Below, piece after piece: positions 53,311 through 64,000 of a stretch of 64,000 nt of DNA; the stretch's first letter is position 1, and each line of letters opens with the position of its first letter. The notes below the pieces were generated by a model that saw nothing but the letters and a program-made list of their open reading frames with translations, was not told the origin of the DNA and did not search any database. The position numbers and the translations under genes were made by a program. Source of the DNA: Elephas maximus indicus (Eukaryota; Chordata; Mammalia; Proboscidea; Elephantidae); assembly GCF_024166365.1 (NCBI RefSeq), contig NC_064827.1, positions 10,271,001 through 10,335,000 of the forward strand. Reading direction: 5' to 3'.

Positions 53311-54014
53311 CTTCCTCACAGCTCTCCATAGCTGGTTCATCAGGGTCAGGACAGGAAACAGATGGTGTACACCAAACGAGTTTGCTAACGAGAATTTAAT
53401 CACAGTAATTAAATAGCCTGGTCCACAGAAGTATGGGTGAGGGTAAGGAAACCAAGGGAATCAAGAAGGGATGGGGAGGCAGCCAGGGAGCAGGGATAGC
53501 AGGAAGCTGTCAATACCCCTAGGAGCAAGGGGTCAAGGGAGCACCCAAAGGACAAGGGGTGGAGTCAGGGTAACCATAGCCCGGTCAGGGCTGACATTGT
53601 GAATGATGGTTGTCAGACAGGAGCTGACTTGTCGGGGTGATAGAAGTACCCCAACTTCTCTTTTCTTCCAGCCTCCAATCTTCTCTGGTGCCTCCTGGTG
53701 GTCAAACCCAACTGGAAACCAGAGGGCAAGGGAGCCTGGTTGATGTATCTCTGTGTGCAGCCTGAGGGCAGATAACTGGGTAGAGAAAGGGACTGAATGG
53801 AATGAGGACCCTAGGATGGAAGGGAGCACACAGAGAATAATCGGCACGATGGCCAATCTTACTGATAATCTCTGCTTCCTTATCTCCCAGCCTCGTGTTC
53901 GCGCCCTCCTTTTTTAGACCTCAAGCGTAACCCAGTTCATCACTGAAAAATTCTTTAATAGCTGGTCCAAATGAAAGGCACATTTATGATGACATAAAAA
54001 TAATTAATGTGTTC
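53311..54014. other. Unique intron 6 sequence
   Basis: No gene or repeat recognised. Confidence 0.4.
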
Positions 54015-54250
54015 CCTTTTGTATGGGTGATGCAAATGGTTAAACCACTCGGCTGCTAACCCAAAGGTTAGAGGTTCAAGTCCATCTAGAGGCATCTGGT
54101 GGTTTACTTTCAAAAAATCAGCCAGTGAGGACCTTCTGGATCAGAACGATTCAACCCACAGCCAATCACGAGGCCTGGTTAGCGTTTTGTTCCATTGTGC
54201 TTTGGGTCGCCATGAGTCGGGGACTGACCCGAGGCAGGTAACAACAACGC
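54015..54250 (+). repeat. Chimeric SINE: type B head, type G tail
   Basis: Head TATGGGTGATGCAAATGG and GGTTCAAGTCCATCTAGAGG are type B. The tail from about 54150 (CAATCACGAGGCCTGGTTAG, TTCCATTGTGCTTTGGGTCG, GGTAACAACAACGCC) is type G. Confidence 0.75.
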
Positions 54251-54360
54251 CATTACCAGTGGTTCACACAGGAAATATATCTGAATGACATAAAGAAAAT
54301 GAACGAGGAATAAGGGCATGATCTTCTGTGGGTACAGTATGACTGTGTCTGCTCCATGAT

Positions 54361-54826
54361 TGTCTTAGACCACAAGTAGGTGACTTTAACAAACAGTTTA
54401 TCCTCTCACAGTCTAGGAGGCTAGAAGCCCAAATTCAGGGTGCCAGCTCCAGGGAAAGGCCTTCTCTCTCTGTCAGCTCTGGGTGAAGGTCCTCGTCATC
54501 AATCTTCCCCTGGTCTAGGAGCGTCTCAGAGCAGGAACCCTGGATCCAAAGGACACACTGTGCTCCCAGAGCTGAATTCTTGGTGGTAGTAGGTCCCTTT
54601 CCTCTCTGCTTGCTTCTCTCTTTTGTATCTTGAAAGAGGTTAGCTTCAAACACAGCCTAATCTTGCAGATTGAGTCCTGCGTCATTAACATAACTGCTGC
54701 TAATCTCACCTCATAAATGTCATAGAGGTGGGATTTGCAACACATAGGGAAATCACAGCAGATGACAAAATGGTGGACAATCACACAATACTGGGAATAC
54801 TGGGGGACACAATTCAATCCATGACA
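54361..54826 (-). repeat. MaLR-like solo LTR, complete
   Basis: 466 bp from TGTCTTAG to CCATGACA, with TG...CA ends as in LTRs. Interior phrases CAATCTTCCCCTGGTCTAGG and GATTGAGTCCTGCGTCATTA. No flanking 5-bp duplication could be recognised. No internal genes; a remnant of an old endogenous retroviral-type element. Confidence 0.7.
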
Positions 54827-55651
54827 ATAGCTTTCATTTACAAGTAGGTGAGCTTGTAGTGAGTCGGAGTTTTAGTAATATGTGGGTACTGAAGCCCTTA
54901 GTACACGTGACGTAATCAGAGATAAAGGGAAGCAGCCACATACCAGTGCTTCCTAGTCAGCAATTAAACAGTGTTGTTTATTCCTTGTCCTAATGAGTAG
55001 GGTGAGTGACAGGCTTCTTCCTGGACACTAGGGGATGCCTACCTTTACTCACCTGTTGGAAAGGACTTTGGGGACGACTCAGTTTTGTATTCAGTATTTC
55101 TAAGAGCTGGTGTCTGATGCAGGAGGGATCTCTTGCCTACACTTAGAAGGCATTTGTGTATTGACTGGCTAGACTGAGAGGGATACATGGCTAACATTTG
55201 AGACTAGAAGCTGCAAGAGCTTTAGAAATGTTAGACAGACCATCTTTTGTTCAACCTTTGAGAGCCATCTTAGGTTTCTGCTGTCTCAGTGGGTCACTGT
55301 TGGGGGAGCATTAAGTGACCTGAATTCCAAAACGTGCAGTCGCCATGGCCCTCCCAGGTGAAGTGGAGGATGTACCATTTTTACAAGGCAGCTCCCTCTG
55401 GATCCTTGCCACTCCTAGAGTCTGTCTGTGGAAGGACATTGTCATGGCTAGGGTGTCCAGCGTCCTATTCTCACTCCTTCCACTGGCTTGTCCGTCCTTG
55501 GATATTGGCAAGTCACCACGGTGGATTCAGTCAGAGTGGAAAGAAGCCCTTTAACACCACCCTGTGTGGGTGGGAATAAGGACCGTTTTAAGCAGGGGCT
55601 TCAATGCCATCCAGCCTAGAATGTGTGCAAAATGATCTAACTAGTGTACAT
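54827..55651. other. Unique intron 6 sequence
   Basis: No gene or repeat recognised. Short overlapping open frames at 55311-55579 show no family resemblance. Confidence 0.4.
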
Positions 55652-55858
55652 TAAAGGAGACTTGGGGGCACAATGGTTAAGCACTCAGCTGCAAACTGAA
55701 GGGTTGGCAATTTGAATCCACCCAGTACTCACCGGAAGAAAGACTTGGCCATCTGCTCCTGTAAAATCACAGCCTAGAAAACCATATGGGGCAGTTGTAC
55801 TCTGTCACGTGCTGTCGTTCTGAGTCGAAAGTCGACTCTATGGCACCCAACGACAACA
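55652..55858 (+). repeat. AfroSINE, diverged head
   Basis: GGAGACTTGGGGGCACAATGG to GACTCTATGGCACCCAACGA. Confidence 0.85.
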
Positions 55859-56187
55859 GCCAATGGTACACGTTAAGTGATGAGCAGTTGCTCTCCAGTG
55901 GGAAGGTTGATACCGTGGCCTACTTTTATTTATAATCTCAGTTTTGGTTTTGGAACGCCTCTTGGGTTAAATAACCTCCTTCTTTCTTTTCCTGGTGACT
56001 TGAAATATTTGTCCAATTTAAAAATCAATCCCATTGGCTACTGCAAAGGGGCATGAGTGAACTTTTGGGGCTGATGAGAATGTTCTAGATTTGGTTATGG
56101 TGGTGGTTCCACAGTCCAAAATATGCAGTCAAAACTCATGAAACCATATGCTTAAAATGGGTGTTTTCATTAAATCTTATTGTGGTT

Positions 56188-56375
<188 letters not shown>

Positions 56376-56774
56376 CCACAGCATTTGCTGTTTTAACCAT
56401 CCGTAAGTGTAAAATTCAGTGACGTTAACTGCATTCCCTATGCTGTGCACCATCACCGCTACTTGCTTCCAGGTGTTTTTCATCCCCCAAGCGAAAAACT
56501 CAGTGCCCCTTAAGCATTGACTCCCCACTTTCCCCTCCCACCTCCTCTTGGTAACCACTAATAAGCTTTGGTCTCTATGCATTTGTCTGTTCTAGATATT
56601 TCATCTAAATGGGGTCGTACAGTACCTGTCCTTTTGTGTCTGACTTATTTCACCTAGCATTTGGTGAAATAATACTCCATTACATGGCTACGTCACATTG
56701 TGTGTATCCGTTCATCTGTTGATGGACACTAGGATTGTTTTGACTTTTGGCTCTTGGAAATAACGCCGCAGATG

Positions 56775-56878
56775 AACATTGGTGGCATAAAAGATATCAG
56801 GAAAGTCACATAGCCCAGCCTAACACCGCCATATGCTTTGTCAAACTTCCAGAGAAGTTTGGCATTCAACACACCTTT
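56775..56878. repeat. Unidentified repeat U1, copy 1
   Basis: TTGGTGGCATAAAAGATATC to GGCATTCAACACACC. About 85% identical by eye to 57712-57815. I do not recognise it. In this copy it interrupts an L1, and about 30 bp of L1 (GGAAATAACGCCGCAGATGA, then ACATTGGTG) is repeated after it at about 56900-56931. Confidence 0.7.
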
Positions 56879-57002
56879 AAATGGAGGTGGATACTGGGTA
56901 TTGGAAATAATGCTGCAATGAACATTGGTGTACAAGTATCTGTTTGAATTCCTTCTTTCAAGTGTCTGCTCATACACTTATGAGAGCAATTGCTGGGTCA
57001 TA

Positions 57003-57088
57003 TGGCTCCTTGGAAACTCTATGGAGCGGCTCTACTCTGTCCTGTAGGGTTGCTATGAGTCGGAATCGACTCGACGGCACTGGTCTGG
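57003..57088 (+). repeat. AfroSINE 3' half
   Basis: GGCTCCTTGGAAACTCTATG to GACTCGACGGCACTGG. Head missing, tail close to consensus. Confidence 0.85.
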
Positions 57089-57195
57089 ATGATGATTCCG
57101 TGCTCAACTTTTTTAGGAACCACTAAACTTTTCCACAGCGACTGCATCTAAAATGGATGCTCTTACTGAGTGAATTTTATTTTATGTAAATTACG

Positions 57196-57384
57196 TTGTT
57201 GTTAGGTTCCAACTCACGGTGATCCAGTGTGACAGAGTAGAACTGCCTTATAGGGTTTCCTAGGCTGTAATCTTTTTGGAAGCAGATCTCTAGGTCTTTC
57301 TCCCATGGAGTTGTTGGGTGTGTTTGAACCACCAACCTTTTGGTTAGCAGCTGAGTGCTTAACTGTTGCACCAACAGGGCTCCT
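57196..57384 (-). repeat. AfroSINE, type A, long form
   Basis: GTTGTTGTTAGGTTCCAACTC to TGCACCAACAGGGCTCC. Confidence 0.88.
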
Positions 57385-57711
57385 TGATTAAACTGATAAA
57401 AACAAGCAAAACTTATTTATTTAAAAATAAAGCAAAACTCCTTATTTGGGTCTTCCTTTCACATTGTAGTCAGCAATCATAATTTTCTCTGAGTCACTCT
57501 AGTGGCTAGCACAGAGGCCTGGAGTTACTGAACTGTCAGTGAATATTGGCTGGGTCCAGTTGAGTCGAGTGACCCCTTGGGATTGCTGTCCACCGCAGAT
57601 CCCCTCTGTGGTAAGCCGGGCATCAGCATTCTGCCTGTAGCCTGTCTTCTTTGGAAAAGACTTACGTTTGGAGGTAGACGTTCTGAGGTTTCAAGGCCGT
57701 TAGTCAAATTT
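57385..57711. other. Unique intron 6 sequence
   Basis: No gene or repeat recognised. Confidence 0.4.
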
Positions 57712-57815
57712 ATTGGTGGCATAAAAGATATACGGAAAGTAGGATAGCTCAGCCTAACTTCGCCTTATGCTTTGTCAAGCTTCCAGAGAAGCTTGGTGTT
57801 TAACACATACCTTTT
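57712..57815. repeat. Unidentified repeat U1, copy 2
   Basis: TTGGTGGCATAAAAGATATA to GGTGTTTAACACATACC, then poly-T. A related word in opposite direction (GGGTGTTAAACCCCAACTTC) occurs at 57959-57978 after a poly-A run. Confidence 0.7.
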
Positions 57816-58236
57816 TTTTTTTTTTCAATGAAGGAGCATAATGATAAGTCAGCTTAGGCCTGAAGAAACTTCTGGAGTAAGACAGCGTGTACGTTTTTAG
57901 TGTGCCTCACATTTTGATTTATAAGTCTTACCAAAAAAAAAAAAAAAAGCTTTAAAATGGGTGTTAAACCCCAACTTCGGAGGGTAGCGTTAAGCTAGAC
58001 CTGTCGAACACTGCTTCAGGGACTGAAGCCATCATTGATTTTGCTTTTCCCGCCAGGCTGAGAGGAGACGGTATCTAGGATTGACCTATAGGGTGAATCA
58101 AGGAGCTCCACAAAGGTTTTGCCTGCTCAGCAAAGAATAAGAGGGCAAATGTATTTTTATTTACAGTGGACACTATTGCTGTACCTTGTTTGATTTTTCA
58201 TGTAAACCCTTGGAAATATTTGAGGCAAGTGCTGCT

Positions 58237-58442
58237 AAAAACCATTTGCCGTCGAGTCACCCCCAAATCATGGTGAACCCATGTGTGTCAGAATAGAACT
58301 GAGTGACATGGGGTTTCCAGGGGTTGGATTTTTGGGAGTAGATTGCCAGGCCTTTCTTCCGAGGTGCCTCTGGGTGGACTTGAACCTCCAACCTTTTGGT
58401 TAGCAGTGAGTGCATTAACTGTTCAAACCATCCAGGAACTCC
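58237..58442 (-). repeat. AfroSINE, type B
   Basis: CTAAAAACCATTTGCCGTCG to AAACCATCCAGGAACTCC. Confidence 0.88.
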
Positions 58443-58443
58443 C

Positions 58444-58800
58444 ACTACAGATGGTCCCTGACTTATGGCGAGGTGGTGTCCCGATGACTGTGTCCTAAGT
58501 TGATTCTGACATAAATCGAATACGTTATTATTTTTAGTTTTCATTATTATTGCCTTTTATTATCAGTATCTTTTTTTTATTATCAGTATCTTTATAAATC
58601 TGATCTTTATTTGTCTTTGCGGGGTTGGAAACATTATATATAAAAATTTGCTGGTGAAGGTCTGAGAATGACATCAGCAAATCACACACTGCAATGTTGT
58701 AGTACATAGTATTGACTGTAAAAGGTACAACAAAACAGAAAATCATCAGCGTGGCTGCCATAACTCCAATAAATTGTGAGTTAAGGCTGCCTGTACGGCT
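58444..58800. repeat. Tigger-like (TcMar) DNA transposon fragment
   Basis: ACAGATGGTCCCTGACTTATGG and GTGTCCTAAGTTGATTCTGAC follow the ends of Tigger/MER2-type elements. Interior diverged; tentative. Confidence 0.5.
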
Positions 58801-58847
58801 ACCCTCGTTTTGTTTATGGGAAAAATACAACATGGAGAGATTAAGTT

Positions 58848-59112
58848 AGTCTGGAAGCTCCACTGAAACCTGTTCAGCATCCTAGCAACAGGCAAGCCTC
58901 CACTGACAGATGTGTATGAGGCGGAGTGGTCGGGAATCGAACCTGGGTCTCTCGCATCAAACCAAAAAACCCAAACCCGTTGCTGTTGAGTCGATTGCAA
59001 TTCGTAGCGATCTTATAGGACAGAGTAGAACTGCCCCATAGGGTTTCTGAGGGGCGGCTGGTGGATTCGAACTGCTGATGAAGGTGAGGATTCTACCATG
59101 GAACCACAATGT
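58848..59112 (-). repeat. Type G SINE split by a type A SINE
   Basis: GAAACCTGTTCAGCATCCTAG ... AATCGAACCTGGGTCTC (58848-58958) continues at about 59080 (AAGGTGAGGATTCTACCATGG). The insert is at 58959-59079. Confidence 0.85.
58959..59079 (-). repeat. AfroSINE, type A, head lost
   Basis: AAACCAAAAAACCCAAACCCG to GGTGGATTCGAACTGCTGATG. Confidence 0.88.
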
Positions 59113-59131
59113 CTATGTGCAAATATCACTT

Positions 59132-60115
59132 GTTGTTGTTAGGTGCTGTCGGCTGGTTCCGACTCATAGCAACCCTGTGTACAGCAGAAGGAAACACTGC
59201 CCGGTCCTGGGCCATCCTCACAATCGTTACGCTTGTGCCCGTTGTTGCAGCCACTGTGTCAGTCCTTTTCATTGAGGGGCTTCCTCTCTTTTGCTGACCG
59301 TCCACTTTACCAACCATGATGTCCTTCTCCAAGAACTGATCCCTCCTGATAACATTTCCACATTATGTGAGACAAAGTCTCACCATCCTTGCTTCTAAGG
59401 AGCATTCTGGCTGTACTTCTTCTAAGACAGACTTGTTCGTTCTTTTGGCAGTCCATGGTATAGTCAATATTCTTCACCAACACCACAATTCAAAGGCATC
59501 AATTCTTCTTTGGTCTTCCTTATTCATTGCCCAGCTTCGCATGCATATGAGGCGATTGAAAACACCATGGCTTGGGTTGGGTGCACCTTAGTCTTTAAGG
59601 TAACATCTTTGCTTTTTAATACTTTAAAGAGACCTTTTGCAGCAGATTTGTCCAATGTGATGTGTCTTTTGATTTCTTGACTGCTGCTTCCATGGGTGTT
59701 AATTGTGGATCTCAGGAAAATGAAATCCTTGACAACTTCAATCTTTTCTCTGTTTATCGTGATGTTGTTTATTGGTTCAGTTGTGAGAATTTTTGTTTCC
59801 TTTATGTTGAGGTGTAATTCATACTGAAGGCTGTGGTCTTTGATCTTCGTCAGTAAATGCTTCAAGTCCTCTTCACTTTCAGCAAGCAAGGTCATATCTG
59901 CATATTGCAGGTTGTTAATGAGTCCTTGGAAACCCTATGGGGCAGTTCTACTCTATCCTATAGGGTTGCTATGAGTCGGAATCGACTCGACGGCACTGGG
60001 TGGGTAATGAGCCTTCCTTAGATCCTGATTCCCCATTCTTCTTCATATAGTCCAGCTTCTCAGATTATTTGCTCAGCATACGGATCGAATAGGTATGGTG
60101 AAAAGATACAAACCT
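59132..60115 (-). pseudogene. RTE LINE, about 0.9 kb, split by a SINE
   Basis: From the tail (GTTGTTGTTAGGTGCTGTCG) back to the reverse transcriptase end. The minus strand has a 123-codon open stretch at 59524-59895 (TLLAESEEDLKHLLTKIKDH ...), just past the YxDD region. A SINE 3' half at 59924-60003 interrupts it. Confidence 0.9.
59924..60003 (+). repeat. AfroSINE 3' half inside an RTE
   Basis: CCTTGGAAACCCTATGGGGC to GACTCGACGGCACTGGG. Head absent; tail essentially consensus, so recent. Confidence 0.9.
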
Positions 60116-61134
60116 GAACCTCACTATTCTTTAATAAATTTCTGGAAGAAGCAGGTTCTGCCTTTAACTTAATCCTTCCAGGAAAATGTTGACTGGCATT
60201 CAAGGTAAGGTTTGAATTTGATGTCCTGGTCTCAGGAGCTGCTGAGTGGTAGGCTCCTTACCGTCTGCTGCATCAGGAAGCCTCTCTCAGGTTTCAGCTT
60301 TTCTCTGTCACATTCTGTGTAAAGTGGGTTAAACAGATACAATTCCTTCTCTCTAGAAGTTGATAGTCTGAGACAGACAGTACTGATGACCAGAAACAGA
60401 AAAGATACCAATGAAATACAATGGGTTCTTTTAATGAACCATGTGGCAAGAGTTGGGTGTAAGATGTCTGTGCTCAGGAAAAAGAGGAAAGAAATAGTGT
60501 CAGCACCTATCTATATGCCCAGCACAGGTGGGGGTGGAACCTGTACCTGGGGATCCAGTCGTCTCCTCTCTGATCAGGTGTCAGCCTGAGGTCTAGATAT
60601 AGCATTAGGCATTCCAAGCTCTGTGAGTGCCTCAGATTGCATCGCTGGCTTACATTCCCACCTGGAGGGGAAGTTTGGTGAGTGGGCACCTGCATTTAAG
60701 AACGCAAGATCTTGATCAGGGCCCATGGAGAGATTGGATCAGGCAGCGTCTTTGTGCTGCAAATGAGGGACAGTGAGCCGAAGGGGAACGTGTTGGCCCA
60801 CATAACCCCTGCCCGGCTGGCCTCAGGTGAACCTTGATGCCACAGCTCCAGTGATGGGACTGTTTGACCTGGACATTCCCTTCCTCTCTGCTCTGCCTCA
60901 GACGGTGTGTCAAGATTATCCAAACACAGAGAAGTTAAACTATACAGGGTTTATTCAAGTAGTTCATCTGTATGTATACCTGGAGACCATTCTGTTCCAA
61001 AAAAAAAAACAAAACAAAAACCCCCAAAACTAGATGGCTCAAAGCAGGTTAGTTAGAGTTGTTAAAAGTAATCAAAACATAACAAAAATTGAACATAAGC
61101 TTTATTCTGAGCAGTTGTTCTATGTGCATATAAC
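60116..61134. other. Unique intron 6 sequence
   Basis: No gene recognised. A minus-strand open frame at 60696-60923 has no family resemblance. An A-rich tract lies near 61000-61025. Confidence 0.4.
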
Positions 61135-61291
61135 TGAACACGTTGCCATCAAGTGGATCCCAACTCATAGCGACCCAACAGGAAAGAGTAGAACCGCCCC
61201 ATAGGGTTTCCTAAGAGTGGCTGGTGCATGCGAACTGCCCACCTTTTGGTTAGCAGACTTAGCTCCTAACCGTTGCGCCACCAGGGCTCCA
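61135..61291 (-). repeat. AfroSINE, type A, short form
   Basis: AACACGTTGCCATCAAGTGG to TGCGCCACCAGGGCTCC. Confidence 0.9.
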
Positions 61292-61339
61292 TAAAGACAA
61301 GAGGAGGGAGAAATACAGAAGATTATTCATTAGCTAATT

Positions 61340-61532
61340 TTGGTAGAGCAGTGGTTAAAGAGAAAAAAAAAAAAAAAAGTGGTTAAAGAGATCGACTGCT
61401 AACCCAAAGGCCGGCAGTTTGAAGCCACCAGCAGCTCCGCGAGAGAAAGAAGAAGCAGTCTGCTTCCGTAGAGTTACAGCCCTGGAAACCCTATGGAATC
61501 CCTAAGAGTTGGAATCAGCTCTATGGCAGTGG
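61340..61532 (+). repeat. AfroSINE, type A, with a poly-A-only insertion in its head
   Basis: GGTAGAGCAGTGGTTAAAGAG, then 15 A, then GTGGTTAAAGAGATCGACTG and the rest of a long-form element to CTCTATGGCAGTGGG. GTGGTTAAAGAGA is duplicated exactly at 61351-61363 and 61379-61391. Confidence 0.88.
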
Positions 61533-62289
61533 GTTTTTTGTTGTTGTTGGTGTGTCTTTACTGTGTTGCTTTTGTTCCTGTTTATCTGTCCTTGGGTGCA
61601 ATGACATTTGTGAAATTCCCAGTGTGCTCAGAGGAATCTGTCAGTCTGGGCCTCAGGTGTTGTGCGGTCTACCTGCCTGTGTGTCTCCAGGCTCCCGCCT
61701 TGGGGCGCGAGCACCTGCGGGAATTCCAGACCTCACCCCCTGACACCACCGTGTCTGTGGAGAGGAGGGAAAAAACTTTTCTTTCCCGTAAGCAGCTGAA
61801 AACATCTCCCTGAATCTTGACGTTGGTTGGTTGGGGTTCATCCATCTCAGGCCTGGCTATTTACTGGGCCATGGGGGGTGGCATGGGCTGGCAGTCCTAA
61901 AGCAGTTAGGCCCCTCCACCTTGTTCCATGGAGCTGGGAATGGGGTCATTCCTTCCCAAACCGACTTCACCCATGGAGCAACGAGGTTACAGAGAAATCT
62001 AGCTGCAAGGAGGCCTGGGATTGTGTGTGGCTCGATGAGACAGGGTGCTGATGTGCTCTTGGGGAGAGATTCACAATTCGACAGGAAACATCTGCTTTAG
62101 TCACCTCCAACATCAACAAGATGGATGTGGTAGGAGACGTCCTGTTGGTACATGGGGTCCATTTCTCAAGCCAGGGCTTGGCCCGAGGGGAGACTGTTTG
62201 GACAAGCAGCACAAGATGGTCCTGCTCCTCAAAATAGGGAGGTCATAGGCAACAATTATTGGAGTGTATCCAGGGGCTCGTTCACTACT
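61533..62289. other. Unique intron 6 sequence
   Basis: No gene or repeat recognised. Several overlapping short open frames (61493-62248) show no family resemblance. Confidence 0.4.
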
Positions 62290-62517
62290 TAAAACAAACA
62301 GAAAAACCCCAAAACAAACCAGTAGCCCTCAAGTTGACCCCCACTCATGGTGACCCTGTATGTGCCAAAGTAGAACTGTGCTCCAGAGGGTTTTCAGCGG
62401 ATGAATTCTTGAAAGTAGATAGCCAAGCTTTTCTTCTGAGGCACCTCTGGGTGGACTGGAACCGCCAACCTCTTGGCTGGCAGCTGAGCACGTTAACTAT
62501 GCGCATCACCCAGGTAT
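62290..62517 (-). repeat. AfroSINE, type B
   Basis: AAACAAACAGAAAAACCCCAA tail to GCGCATCACCCAGGTATTCC. Confidence 0.85.
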
Positions 62518-62525
62518 TCCTCTCT

Positions 62526-62733
62526 ATTTGTTCTTGTTGGGTGCTGTTGAGTTGATTTTGACTCACAGCAATCCCGTGTGACACAGTAGAACTGCCCCAT
62601 GGGGTTTCCTAGGTGGTAATCTTTATGGGAGCAGATTGCCAGGTTTTTCTACCACGGAGCCGCTTGGTGAGTTTGAACCACCAACCTTTCAGTTAGCATC
62701 TGAGCACTTAACCGTTGCACCACCAGGGCTCCT
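62526..62733 (-). repeat. AfroSINE, type A, long form
   Basis: TTTGTTCTTGTTGGGTGCTG to TGCACCACCAGGGCTCC. Confidence 0.9.
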
Positions 62734-62958
62734 TTCTCTCTAAAGGAAGCCATTTTCCTTTTAAAACCGTCTGGCTCTATCTTTATTTCAGCCTATGGCT
62801 TTCCTCTATGTTTTGCATTCTGGGCTTCATTTATGAGTATTGATATTTCAACTTCAGTAACACCCTCTCCTAGGAGTAAGAATGGCTCCCTATGGGAGTG
62901 ACTCCCCATGAAAGAGGATTCTCCCCAAGGGTGTCAAAATATCGGTGAAATAAGTACA

Positions 62959-62999
62959 CAAACACACACACACACTCATTCGCTCACACACACACAACT
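62959..62999 (+). repeat. (CA)n microsatellite
   Basis: ACACAAACACACACACACAC with CTCATTCGCTCA interruptions. Confidence 0.85.
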
Positions 63000-63063
63000 T
63001 AGCAGATTGTTTTTGCCCCTTAAGGGTATGCCTGACTTCTTCCATCCCCCACCTTCAGAATCA

Positions 63064-63272
63064 CGTAAAAACCAGTTGCCGTTGAGTTGATTCTGATTCA
63101 TGGAGACCCTGTGGATGTCAGAGTAGAACTGTGTTCCATAGGGTTTTCAGTGGCTGATTTTTCAGAAGCAGATCACCAGGCCTTTCTTCCAAGGTACCTC
63201 TGTGGGGACTCCAACCTCCAACCTTTTGGTTGGCAGCCAAGTGTGTTCACCCTTTGCACCAGCCAGGGACTG
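63064..63272 (-). repeat. AfroSINE, type B
   Basis: GTAAAAACCAGTTGCCGTTG to TTGCACCAGCCAGGGACTG. Confidence 0.88.
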
Positions 63273-63857
63273 TCAGTGAAGGGACCTCCAAATATAGTTC
63301 CGTCACTGTGTATTTTTGACAAGCAAACCCTTTTTCATGGGGCCAGCCTCTAAACCTAATTTAAAAGCTGTGCCTACTTCATCCTGCTTAGCTGCAGGCA
63401 GTCTCCACATACCCAGCAGGCCCATATCAGATGAGGAGGGTTAGCACACCCATCCTCTAGCTCCTGCTTATCTTATCAGGGCGGGAGAGCTTGCTGGTCT
63501 TCACACCTCCCTCTGGTATTTGATCCTGGCTGTCCCGCCAACCTGGGGTAGGAAAAAATAAATCTGTCAACATTAGGAGCTGAGGAGGAAATCACATTTT
63601 CGAGATAAAATTCTCTGTGTGGCAGATGTGTATTTATTAACTTTACCAAGTCTCTTTCTTCCACAGAGCTCCACAAATTTCATGAAGTAACAAAATCACA
63701 CAAAATCACAAAAGCTGGAAACATTGCTTTGAGATTTTCTGCGTAAAAGGGCCCAAGATAAAGACCTAGAGCCTGCATAGTTCTGAGTTAGCCCACTGTT
63801 CTTAGCAAAAGTCATGTGTGGGCCTTAAGTTTCTCATACCTGCTCTTCTTTGTTGTT
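63273..63857. other. Unique intron 6 sequence
   Basis: No gene or repeat recognised. Confidence 0.4.
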
Positions 63858-64000
63858 CTCGTTGTGTGACATCAAGTCAATTCCAACTCATAGTGACCCG
63901 GCAGGACACAGTAGAACTGTCCCAGAGGGTTTCCAAGGCTGTAGTCTTTATGGAAGCAGACTGCCATGTCTTTCTCCCTTGGAGCGACTGGTGGGTTCCA
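63858..64000 (-). repeat. AfroSINE, type A, cut by the window end
   Basis: GTTCTCGTTGTGTGACATCA onward; the head lies beyond the window. Confidence 0.88.

Noticed and set aside
54361-54826. Possible provirus
   Set aside because: Only an LTR-like sequence is present; no gag, pol or env remnant lies near any of the three copies.
60696-60923. 75-codon minus-strand frame (and the 61493-62248 frames) as possible PGM5 exon or antisense gene
   Set aside because: No match to remaining PGM5 residues, no suitable splice sites in phase, and no recognisable domain.

Overview
The window is vertebrate nuclear DNA, almost certainly from an afrotherian mammal and most likely an elephant. Three things point there. 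Spliced mammalian exons lie in a sea of retrotransposons. The short interspersed repeats are of the AfroSINE kind (tRNA-derived heads joined to an RTE/BovB-like 3' tail ending in a GAATCGACTCGACGGCA-type motif). The young L1 3' ends look like the L1 families abundant in proboscideans. Species assignment rests on repeat recognition from memory, not on a search.

The only protein-coding gene I can support is PGM5 (phosphoglucomutase-like protein 5, aciculin) on the + strand. A CpG-rich, TATA-less promoter lies at about 5.6-6.4 kb. Coding exons 1-6 lie at 6361-6621, 27982-28144, 31587-31733, 37566-37691, 46401-46591 and 47524-47678. All splice sites are GT/AG, phases match across every junction, and the joined frame is open for 347 codons plus 2 nt, roughly the first 60% of a protein of about 567 residues. 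The phosphoserine-type loop (TASHC-PGG, exon 2) and the metal-binding DADGD motif (split across exons 5 and 6) are both present. The rest of the gene should lie beyond base 64000; no exon 7 was found.

Region by region: 1-5.2 kb is upstream intergenic sequence made of an RTE, an L1 and SINEs. 5.2-8.6 kb is the repeat-poor promoter, exon 1 and start of intron 1. 8.6-28 kb is intron 1 (21.4 kb), with RTE copies, many SINEs, a 480-bp CA-rich tract and a long inverted repeat at 26.2 kb. 28-47.7 kb holds exons 2-6, with L1 3' ends almost all antisense to the gene. 47.7-64 kb is part of intron 6, with a MIR, an L1, SINEs, a hexanucleotide repeat and a 1-kb RTE.

SINE types used below: type A has a CCCTGGTGG head; type B has a CCTGGGTGG head and a GGAAGAAAGGCCTGG middle; type G has a tRNA-Gly-like head (GGTTCAGTGGTAGAATTC). 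All three end in an RTE-related tail. Many insertions are nested and keep readable target-site duplications (TSDs), so their order can be worked out. The deepest stack is 41541-46185: a SINE split by an L1, split by an RTE, split by another SINE. I found no CRISPR, operon, prokaryotic or viral system; the interest of this window lies in retrotransposon architecture and a few PGM5 residue changes.
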